From positions 4,822 through 68,821 of the forward strand of contig PLYT01000016.1 in NCBI GenBank assembly GCA_003153475.1: DNA of 64,000 nt, given 5' to 3'. The notes under the pieces are model-generated. The model was not told the origin of the DNA. It made no database searches and saw nothing but the letters and a program-made list of their open reading frames with translations. A program made the translations under genes and the position numbers. Each line of letters opens with the position of its first letter. Within the stretch, counting starts at the first letter, position 1. The DNA is from Betaproteobacteria bacterium (lineage in GTDB: Bacteria; Pseudomonadota; Gammaproteobacteria; Burkholderiales; Casimicrobiaceae). Below are positions 52,073 to 61,600 of the stretch, piece by piece.

Positions 52073-52085
52073 CGTACGCTATCGC
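52073..52085. promoter_or_regulatory. repeated motif copy upstream of the sister regulator and PLD gene
   Basis: CGTACGCTATCGC lies 53 bases before the regulator ATG and 57 bases before the PLD gene ATG on the other strand, in the shared divergent gap. Confidence 0.45.
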
Positions 52086-52142
52086 ACGGACGCAGAACCG
52101 GCATCGCCGGTATATTTGCCCCCTGCCCGCCATGTCCGCCAC

Positions 52143-53741
52143 ATGATCAATTGCACCCTATCGGCCCGTCTCGGGATCGGCCTGTTGTCGCTGCTGGCCG
52201 GATGTGCCGCGCTGCCGCCGGGCTCGGACTTTCCGAAAATGAGCTCGAGCGCGCTGACTCGACCGGACGAAACCCGGATGGGGCGGCAATTGGCGGCGGC
52301 GAAAGCGGAGCATCCGGGAAACTCCGGCTTCAAACTGCTCCCGGTCGGCACCGACAGCTTCCTGCTGCGCATGGAAATGGCGCAAGCCGCCGAGCGAACG
52401 CTGGACGTGCAGTATTTCCTCATCCAGAGCGACGACACCGGCCAGTTGCTGATCGAAGCGCTGCTCAAGGCCGCCGACCGGGGCGTGCGGGTCCGCGTAC
52501 TGCTCGACGACGCCGGCTCGTTCGGCCGTGACGCGCAGATCAGGACGCTCGCGGGGTATCCGAACACCGAGCTTCGGCTTTTCAATCCGTTTGCCTATCG
52601 CGGCACCGTCAACTTCGTTCACGTCGCCGAGTTTCTTGCCGATGCGTCCCGGCTCAACTACCGGATGCATAACAAGCTCTTCGTCGTCGACAACGAAATC
52701 GGCATCGTCGGGGGGCGCAACATCGGAGACGAATATTTCCAGGGCGGGCGCGACTTCGAGTTCGGCGATTACGACATCATCGCGGCCGGTCCGATCATCA
52801 ACGAGGTCTCGAAGAGCTTCGATGCGTTCTGGAACAGCCCGATGGCAATTCCGATCGAAGCGCTCGCAGGAGGCAAGCCTTCGGCGCAAGACCTGGAAAC
52901 CTATCGCGGCGTGCTCGCCGCGCATCATCTGCAGATGATCGACGCCAACGCCGCATACATGCGCAAGCTGGCAGCCAACGAACCGCTGACGGCAATGCTC
53001 GACGGCAAGTCGTCGCTCGCCTGGGCCAAGGGCGAAGTGGTCTACGACAGCCCGGAAAAGGCCAAGGTGCAGGACGGTGAGCAAGGCGGTCGGCTGCTGC
53101 GACATCGGCTCGGCGAGGTGGCGAAAGAGGTCCAATCGGAGCTGATCATCGTATCGCCGTACCTGGTGCCGGGCACCGCCGGGATGAAATTCCTGGAGGG
53201 CTTGCGCGAGCGCGACGTCAGCGTGCGGATACTCACCAATTCGCTTGCATCGACCGACATGCCGATCGTTCATTCGGGCTACCAGGCGTTCCGGGCGCCG
53301 CTGCTTGGAACCGGCGTCGCCCTGTACGAAGTGAGGCCGGTGCTGGGCGAGCCGATCGTTCGGGGCAGGCGATTGCGATCGCTGAGCTCCGGGCAGTACG
53401 CATTGCACGCCAAGGTGTTCGTGTTCGATCGCCAGCGCGTGTTCGTCGGGTCGATGAACCTCGACCAGAGGTCGTTGCACCTCAATACGGAAATCGGACT
53501 GATCATCGACAGTCCGGAGCTGGCGCGCCAGATTGCCGTGCGGTTCGCGGATATCGCACAGCCGGCGAACAGCTACGTTTTGATGCTGAGCCAGGTCGAC
53601 GGGCTGGGTCAACGTCATCTGGTCTGGCGCACGCTGGAGAACGAGAAATCGGTGGACTTCGATCAGGAGCCGGATGTTACCTTCTGGCAGCGTCTGCAGG
53701 TCGACATGCTTTCGCTGCTGCCGCTCGACGACTTGCTCTAA
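52143..53741 (+). CDS. phospholipase D-family lipoprotein (ClsC-like)
   Basis: A 532-residue protein with a lipoprotein signal (LLSLLAGCAAL, lipidated Cys near residue 20) and two PLD HKD motifs: HNKLFVVD with GGRNIGDEYF, and HAKVFVFD with GSMNLDQRS. The pair gives one catalytic site. Related to ClsC-type cardiolipin synthases and periplasmic phosphodiesterases; a cell-envelope phospholipid role is likely. ATG chosen over an earlier TTG. Confidence 0.88.
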   Translation: MINCTLSARLGIGLLSLLAGCAALPPGSDFPKMSSSALTRPDETRMGRQLAAAKAEHPGNSGFKLLPVGTDSFLLRMEMAQAAERTLDVQYFLIQSDDTGQLLIEALLKAADRGVRVRVLLDDAGSFGRDAQIRTLAGYPNTELRLFNPFAYRGTVNFVHVAEFLADASRLNYRMHNKLFVVDNEIGIVGGRNIGDEYFQGGRDFEFGDYDIIAAGPIINEVSKSFDAFWNSPMAIPIEALAGGKPSAQDLETYRGVLAAHHLQMIDANAAYMRKLAANEPLTAMLDGKSSLAWAKGEVVYDSPEKAKVQDGEQGGRLLRHRLGEVAKEVQSELIIVSPYLVPGTAGMKFLEGLRERDVSVRILTNSLASTDMPIVHSGYQAFRAPLLGTGVALYEVRPVLGEPIVRGRRLRSLSSGQYALHAKVFVFDRQRVFVGSMNLDQRSLHLNTEIGLIIDSPELARQIAVRFADIAQPANSYVLMLSQVDGLGQRHLVWRTLENEKSVDFDQEPDVTFWQRLQVDMLSLLPLDDLL

Positions 53742-53831
53742 CGTGCGCCACCGCACCGACGAGCGCACGGTATGAGATCTATACTAAAGGCTTGAATTTC
53801 TCCGCTGTGATCAAAAACAAAGGAGCAGGCC

Positions 53832-53990
53832 ATGAGTCTTGGCACCATTCTGCTGATTGTCCTGATACTGATCCTCGTCGGCGTCCTGCCCACGTGGCCA
53901 CACGCCCGCAGCTGGGGCTACGGCCCCAGCGGCATCATCGGCGTCATCCTGGTAATCGTCATCGTCCTGTTCTTGCTGGGGCGCCTGTAA
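53832..53990 (+). CDS. DUF3309 small membrane protein
   Basis: A 52-residue protein with two helices around LPTWPHARSWGYGPSG, the DUF3309 signature. An AAAGGAG site (53818-53824) precedes the ATG. Function unknown; these proteins are commonly stress-induced and clustered with BON-domain and AI-2E-type genes, as here. Confidence 0.88.
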   Translation: MSLGTILLIVLILILVGVLPTWPHARSWGYGPSGIIGVILVIVIVLFLLGRL

Positions 53991-54030
53991 TCCCGTGCGG
54001 TGAAGGCGGAGAACTCTCAAGGAGTCAATA

Positions 54031-54360
54031 ATGAAATACAAACTTGCTACAACATGCTTCGTGATCGGTTCCGTGCTGGCGCCGGTTGCGGCCTATGCGG
54101 CGGATGGGGACACCGACCGTTCCAAACCCGTCCATTTCGTCAAGGACTCGGTCATTACGACCAAGATCAAGACGAAGTTGGCTGCGGAACATCTGGCCAG
54201 TGCCAAGCATATCAAGGTCGATACCGACCGGAACGGCGTCGTCTGGCTGAGCGGCACGACCGACACCCAGGCGGAGGCGGACAAAGCGGTTGAGATTGCG
54301 CGTAATACCGAGGGCGTCAAGTCGGTCAACACGAAGCTCACAGTCCAGAAAGACCGCTAA
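54031..54360 (+). CDS. BON-domain periplasmic protein (OsmY-like)
   Basis: A 109-residue exported protein with one BON domain: signal peptide ending AYA, then VITTKIKTKLAAEH, VWLSGTTDTQAEADKAVEIA and VKSVNTKLTVQKD. BON proteins bind membranes or help envelope stability under osmotic or phosphate stress. Follows the DUF3309 gene by 40 bases. Confidence 0.92.
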   Translation: MKYKLATTCFVIGSVLAPVAAYAADGDTDRSKPVHFVKDSVITTKIKTKLAAEHLASAKHIKVDTDRNGVVWLSGTTDTQAEADKAVEIARNTEGVKSVNTKLTVQKDR

Positions 54361-54479
54361 CGGAATGGTTCAAAGACTGGTCCTGGACGCCGGGTCGTCT
54401 CGACACGACCTGCGCGTCCGGGTTGTCCGACATTTCGCAGCGGACATCTATCAATAGACCTCGCTAGCCTCCATGCGTG

Positions 54480-55676
54480 ATGAGCTCCGCCGCCATTCCA
54501 GCCTCCCTCGGCACCGCTGAGCCAGTAACGGCGCAGGCTGCTTCCGCCATCGACGCATCGCTCATCACCCTTCCTGAAACTCGACTGCCGGTGGATGCGC
54601 GAGGGCTCTCGCTCGGTATCCTGGCGGCGCTCGCGTCGGTCCTCGCGCTCTGGTGGGCGGAGGGGTTTGTGGTGCCGCTTCTGCTCGGCATCATTATTTC
54701 CTATACGCTGAATCCGCTCGTCGCATGGCTTGAACGGATCAGGATCCCGCGCGTCGTCGGAACGTTGATGGTGATGGCAAGCGTCTTGGGCGCGCTCGTA
54801 CTCGGCACCTACTCGCTGCGCGGCCAGATGCAGACGATGATCGAACAGTTGCCCGAGGCGGCAACCAAGGTCGCCGCCGGATTTGCGCGGATGCAGGGCA
54901 GCCGGAGCGGCAACATGCAGAAGATGCAAACCGCAGCGGCCGCGGTCGAAAAGGCGACAACTCAGGCAATCGGCGGGGCCTCGACTCCACGTGAGCCCGC
55001 TACCCATGTGGTGGTGGACCAGCCGACGTTCAAGCTCGGCAATCTTGTCTGGGCGAATTCGATGGGCGCCCTTGGAGGAATGGGTCAGGCGGCGATGGTC
55101 GTCTTCCTGGTTTTCTTTCTGCTAATCGGCGGCGATACATTCAAGCGAAAGCTGGTGCGGCTGACCGGGCCCTCGCTGTCGAAAAGAAAAATTACGGTCC
55201 ATATTCTCGACGACATCAACGGTTCAATCCAGAAATACATGCTGATGCTGCTGACGACCAACCTGCTGGTCGCGCTGCTGAGCTGGACGGCGTTTCGCTG
55301 GATCGGCCTCGACAATCCGGCAGCCTGGGGTGCCACCGCAGGAATACTGCATATCGTTCCCTACCTGGGTCCGGGGGTCACGGCGGTCGCAACGGGGATC
55401 GCTGCCTTCGTGCAGTTCGAGTCGCTTGCGATGGCCCTGCTGGTTGCCGGCGCGTCGCTGGCAATCGCTACCGTAGTCGGAACGTTCGTCACCACCTGGA
55501 TGACGGGAAGGATCGCCCACATGAATTCCGCGGCCGTGTTCATTTCGCTGCTATTCTGGGGCTGGCTCTGGGGCGTCTGGGGGATGCTGCTCAGCATTCC
55601 GATCATCGTCATCGTCAAGGTCGTGTCGCAGCACGTGGAGCAGTTGCACCCGATGGCCGAATTGCTCGGCGACTGA
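54480..55676 (+). CDS. AI-2E family transporter
   Basis: A 398-residue polytopic protein of the AI-2E/PerM family: VLALWWAEGFVVPLLLGIIISY near the start, a soluble loop with LPEAATKVA, then conserved VHILDDINGSIQKYMLMLLTTN and GILHIVPYLGPGVTAV, and WGWLWGVWGMLLSIPIIVIVK at the C-terminus. GTG at 54477 is an equal alternative. Lies 21 bases before ndvB; the pair may act in envelope glucan export, which is inferred. Confidence 0.9.
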   Translation: MSSAAIPASLGTAEPVTAQAASAIDASLITLPETRLPVDARGLSLGILAALASVLALWWAEGFVVPLLLGIIISYTLNPLVAWLERIRIPRVVGTLMVMASVLGALVLGTYSLRGQMQTMIEQLPEAATKVAAGFARMQGSRSGNMQKMQTAAAAVEKATTQAIGGASTPREPATHVVVDQPTFKLGNLVWANSMGALGGMGQAAMVVFLVFFLLIGGDTFKRKLVRLTGPSLSKRKITVHILDDINGSIQKYMLMLLTTNLLVALLSWTAFRWIGLDNPAAWGATAGILHIVPYLGPGVTAVATGIAAFVQFESLAMALLVAGASLAIATVVGTFVTTWMTGRIAHMNSAAVFISLLFWGWLWGVWGMLLSIPIIVIVKVVSQHVEQLHPMAELLGD

Positions 55677-55697
55677 CCCGGCGGCAACGCGATATTG

Positions 55698-58600
55698 ATG
55701 ACGAGCGGTACGTCTATTCTCGGGCATCTGACCCAGTTCCGCGGACGTCTGCGCAGCAGCGCTTTGTCGCACAAGCCGTCTCTCGAAGAGCTGCCGCTCC
55801 GATCGGAATTGTTCAGCGCCGATCAGATGGAGCGTCACGGCAAGACGCTCGCGACCGCGCATCGGATTACGCCCGGTCGAGCGAGAGACCAACTCCTCCC
55901 GAGATTGGCATCGAACGAGGACGTGTTGATCGCCGCCTGCAAGCGCTTGGCTGCGGCGATAGCGACGAACCGCCGAATTACGCCGGCGGGTGAGTGGCTG
56001 CTCGACAACTTTCATCTGATCGAAGAGCAGGTCGGCACGGCCAAGAGACACTTGCCGCGCGGATACAGTCGGGAGCTGCCTCGCCTGGCGCTCGGTCCGT
56101 CAGCGGGTCTGCCGCGCGTGTACGACATCGCGCTCGAGGCCATCTCGCACGGCGACGGCCGGGTCGATGCGGATAGTCTGAGGCGCTTTGTAACCGCCTA
56201 CCAATCGATTACGACGCTCAAGCTCGGCGAGCTGTGGGCCATTCCGATCATGCTGCGACTCGCCTTGATCGAGAACCTGCGTCGCGTTGCGGTCCGGATT
56301 TCCGCCGGCATTGCCGAGCGCGATCTGGCGAACACCTGGGCCGACCGGATGATGGAGATAGCCGAACGGGATCCAAAGAGCCTGATCCTGGTCATCGCCG
56401 ACATGGCGCGCTCGTCGCCCCCGATGGTGAGCACGTTCGTGGCCGAGCTGGCCAGACGTCTGCAAGGCCAGAGCGCGGCATTGGCCCTCGCCCTGACGTG
56501 GATCGAACAACGGCTCGGCGAAGGCCACCTGACGATCGAACAGTTGGTGCAAATGGCGAACCAGCAGCAGGCATCGGATCAGGTTTCGATCAGCAACAGC
56601 ATCAGCAGTCTTCGCTTGCTGAGCGCGATCGACTGGCGCGACTTCGTTGAAGCAGTCAGCGTCGTCGAAGGAATTCTGCGTCGAGATCCTCCAGGCATCT
56701 ATGCCTCGATGGAGTTTGCGACCCGTGACCGCTATCGTCATGTGACCGAGCGCATCGCGAAGCAGGGTGGCATGGCGGAGGCTGCAGTTGCCGAGAAGGC
56801 GATCGAATTGGCATCTGCGAGCGCCACCCGCACAGGGAGCGATGATCGGGTGGCCCATGTCGGCTTTTATCTGATCGACAAGGGGCTTGCCGAGCTCGAA
56901 CGCGCCGCGAAGGTCCGCGTTTCGGTGCTCGCCGCGTTGAGGCGAATCGGCACACGATATCCGCTGCCCGTGTTCCTTGGTGCCGTCGCGGTGACCACAG
57001 GCATTCTGACCGCAGGCCTCGCCGCCAACGCCGATGCCGCCGGAGTAAGCGGCGAAATTCTGACGCTGACCATCGTCCTTTCGCTGCTGGCCACCAGTCA
57101 GTTTGCGGTGACGATCGTGAACTGGCTCGCTACGTTGCTGGTAACACCTAACTCGCTGCCGCGAATGGATTTCTCCAGGGGTATCGCCGCACATGCGCGG
57201 ACGCTTGTGGTGGTGCCAAGCATGCTCACCAGCGCGCGCAACGTCGAGGATCTGGTCGAAGCGCTCGAAGTACGGTTTCTGGCCAATCGCGACCCGCATC
57301 TGCATTTCGCATTGCTGACCGACTTTCCGGATGCCGATGCGGAGTCGCTTCCCACGGACGCGCATTTGCTTGGACTAGCCGAGGAGCGCATAAACGAGCT
57401 GAATCGAAAGTACGCGCCTGAGGCTCATTCGTCGGAAACCAAGAATGGCAAGGGCAACGATTTCGTGGAAACAAAGGCCCGCCTAGGCGAGGTGGACGCA
57501 GGTCATTCCTCGAATGCCAGTGCGTTCTACCTGTTTCACCGTCCCCGACGCTGGAATGCGACGGCGCGGATCTGGATGGGCCATGAACGCAAGCGCGGCA
57601 AGCTTGGCGATTTGAATTCGCTGTTGCGCGGCGGTCGTTCGGACGGGTTTTCCCGCATCGTCGGCGCAACGGCCATCCTCTCGCAAGTGCGCTACGTCAT
57701 CACCTTGGATACGGATACGCAACTGCCGCGCGACGCGGCGCGCCAGTTCGTCGGCGCCATGGCACATCCGTTGAATGCGGCCCGCTTCGGTGAGCCCGGG
57801 AAAGACACAAGCAGGGAAGTGGTGAGATCGGGTCACGGCATTCTCCAGCCACGCGTGTCCGTCAGCTTGCCTGGGGCGAATCGATCGCGCTATGCGCGCC
57901 TGTACGGCGGTGATGCAGGCACCGACCAGTACACACGCACGGTTTCGGACGTGTATCAGGATCTATTCGATGAAGGCTCGTTTATCGGAAAGGGCATTTA
58001 CGACGTCGACGCGTTCGAGCGTGCGCTCAAGGGACGCTTTCCCGAAAACCGCATCCTGAGCCACGATCTTCTGGAGGGATGTTACGCCCGTGCAGGACTG
58101 CTCAGCGACGCTGAGCTATATGAAGATTTTCCTGCGCGCTACAGTGCCGATGTGGCCCGCCGGCGTCGCTGGATTCGCGGCGACTGGCAGCTTGTGGGAT
58201 GGCTGCGACGCCGCGTACAAGGGCCGGACGGGCGCCGCGAACTCAATCCGCTTTCGATGCTGTCGCAGTGGAAGCTGTTCGACAACTTGCGACGCAGCCT
58301 TGTCCCCATCGCGCTTGCATTGCTGCTGCTGATGGGTTGGAGCGTGTTGGCGGCCGCGGGGTTCTGGACCGGGGTCGTCGTCTCAATTCTCCTGGCGCCG
58401 GCCTTCATTGCCTCGCTCTCCGATCTGGTCGACAAGCCCGCCGAGGTGCCACTCCGGCAGCATCTGGCTGCGGTGGAGCATACGGCGCGGCGACATTTCG
58501 CGCAGGCGGTGCTGGCCCTCGCCTTTCTGCCTTATGAAGCCTTTTTCTGTCTCGATGCGATCGTGCGCACGATCGGACGCTTGCTGATTACTCGTCGACG

Positions 58601-61600
58601 CCTGCTGGAATGGAATACGTCGAGCGAGGTCGATCGCGCGTTGCAGGATGTCGACCGCACAGACCTGCTGGCTTCCTATCGCTCGATGGCGGTCGCTCCG
58701 GCAATCGCCGCCGCTGCGTGGATTGGTCTCTCTTTCGCGAATCCCGCGGGGCTGGCAGCAGCAGGCCCGATCTTGTTGCTCTGGGCGGCATCGCCTGCCA
58801 TTGCCTGGTGGATCAGTCGCCCGCTCACGCGCCGGAGCGCCAAGCTGACGGTTGACCAGACTCATTTCCTGCGCCAGCTGGCGCGCAAGACATGGGCCTA
58901 TTTCGAGACGTACGTCGGTCCGGACGATCACTGGCTCCCACCCGACAACGTGCAGGACCAGCCGGCCGTCAAAGTCGCACACCGCACCTCGCCGACCAAC
59001 ATGGGCCTGGCACTGCTCGCCAACTTGACCGCATGTGACTTCGGTTATCTGTCGGCCGGGCAGCTGGTCGTGCGCACGACGAATGCACTACGCAGCATGG
59101 GAGCGCTGGAACGATATCGCGGGCACTTCTACAACTGGTACGACACGCAGACACGATTGCCTCTCGCTCCCCGGTATGTCTCGACCGTGGACAGCGGCAA
59201 CCTCGCGGGCCATCTGCTGACTTTGCGCCCCGGCCTCATGGCGCTCTGCGATGCGCCCATACTCAATCCACGGTGGCTTGAGGGCATTAGCGACACGCTG
59301 GCCGTTCTGATCGACGCCGTTGGCCAACAGTCAATGCGGGCTATCGCACAATTCGAAAAGGCACGCGCATCGGCAATCGCCGCCAGCCCTGCGACGCTGG
59401 CTGACGCATGGGTCCACGTCGACCTCCTCGCCGCGTACGCTGCCGATGTAGTCGCCCATATGACCGCCACTAGCCCCACAGACTCCGAATCCGAAGCCGG
59501 CATCTGGACGCACGCTCTCGAAAGGCAATGCGCCGATTTGCGCGACGAACTGATTAGTTTCGCGCCGTGGCTGGAGTTGCAATCGGTGTCCGAAAGGCCT
59601 CACGACTTTCCGGGTGCCAACGGTGTTCCAACGCTCCGCGAACTTGCGACGCTCGACGCGGCACGTCTGCCCATCATCGAACACGCGCGCGTCAACGGCT
59701 CGACCGTGGAAGAGCGAACGTCGCTCGACACGCTGCGAGATCTGATAACTCTGGGCGCACAGCGTGCAACGGCAAGAATGGCCGCGATCGACGAACTGGC
59801 CCGTCAGGCTGCCGCGCTCGCCGAGATAGATTACGATTTTCTGTTCGACAAGGTGCGTCGGCAGCTGGTGATCGGATACAACGTCGCGCAGCTCCGAAAC
59901 GACGAGAGCTACTATGACTTGCTGGCATCGGAAGCGCGATTGTGCAATTTCGTCGGCATTGCGCAGGGGAAGCTGCCACAGGAAAGCTGGTTCGCGCTCG
60001 GCCGTCTGCTCACCTCGGCGGGCGGAGAACCGGTCCTGCTGGGATGGAGCGGCTCGATGTTCGAATACCTGATGCCCCTGCTGGTGATGCCGACCTACGA
60101 AAATACCTTGCTCGATCAGACCTACGTTGCGGCGGTGGAGCGACAGATCGAGTATGGAAGGCAACGTGGCGTGCCATGGGGAATGTCGGAGTCTGGCTAC
60201 AACACCGTCGACGTCAATCTTAATTACCAATATCGCGCCTTCGGCGTTCCGGGATTGGGGCTAAAGCGGGGTCTGGCCGAGGATCTGGTCGTGGCGCCGT
60301 ACGCGTCGGCGCTCGCGTTGATGGTCGCTCCCGAGGCCGCGTGCCTTAACTTACAGCGTCTCGCCGCCGAAGGATTGGCCGGAAGGCTGGGTTTGTTCGA
60401 GGCCATCGACTACACACCGTCGCGGCAACGCCGCGGGGAATCGAGCGCTGTGGTCCGGTCGTTCATGGCGCACCACCAGGGCATGAGCCTGTTGTCGTGC
60501 GCCTACGTGCTTCTGGCACGACCGATGCAAAAACGCTTCGAGTCCGATCCTTTGTTTCAAGCGACCTTGCTTCTTCTGCAGGAACGCATTCCGAGGGCCG
60601 CGCTGTTTCATTCCCATGCCACCGACCTTTCCGATCTCCGCGCGGGCGGAGGCGGTCCAGAGCCGCCCGTGCGCGTGCTCACCAGTCCGGACACGACGAT
60701 TCCGGAGGTGCAGTTGCTGTCGAATGGCCGCTACCACGTGATGGTCACGAACACCGGAGGTGGGAGCAGCCGCTGGAAAGATCTGGCCGTGACCCGATGG
60801 CGCGAAGACGGCATCTCCGACAACTGGGGCACGTTCTGCTATCTCCGCGACGAGGCCAGTGGAGAGTTCTGGTCAACCGCTTATCAGCCCACCCTCAAAC
60901 AAGGTGAACATTACGAGGCAATCTTCTCGGAAGGCCGGGCGGAGTTCCGGCGTAGGGATTTCGACTTCGAGACGCATACGGAGATCGTCGTTTCGCCGGA
61001 GGACGACATCGAAGTACGCCGGGTGCACATCACGAACCGGTCCCGGGCTTCCCGCGCGATCGACGTGACGAGCTACGCCGAGATGGTGCTCGCGCCAGCG
61101 GCTGCGGACGTGTTGCATCCGGCGTTCAGCAATCTCTTCGTGCAAACCGAGCTTCTCGAGCAGCGGAACGCTATTCTTTGCACCCGGCGTCCCCGCTCCC
61201 GGGAAGAACAGGTGCCCTGGATGTTCCATCTGATGACTGTGCATGGCGCCGCCCGCACTGAGATCTCTTTCGAGACGGACCGCATGCGCTTCATCGGTCG
61301 CGGTGGTTCGATCGCTGCGCCCCGCGCGATGGCCGATGCAGGCCCGTTGTCGAACACCGCCGGCTCGGTGTTGGATCCGATAGCGGCGATCCGCCATCGA
61401 ATGACCATCACCGCCGGTGCTACCGCGACAATCGACTTGGTTTCTGGCGCCAGCGAGACGCGCGATGGACTACTTCGTCTCGTCGACAAATACCAGGATC
61501 GCCGTCTGGTGGATCGCGTATTCGAGCTGACATGGACGCACAGTCATGTAGTGCTGCAGCAGCTCAACGCCACCGAGGCCGACGCGCAACTCTACGGCCG

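Noticed and set aside
52158-53768. 536-codon frame on the minus strand
   Set aside because: Antisense shadow of the PLD lipoprotein; composition is Arg/His/Gln-rich and lacks any domain.
56100-57365. 421-codon minus-strand frame
   Set aside because: Antisense of ndvB, which is open and carries true glycosyltransferase motifs on the plus strand.
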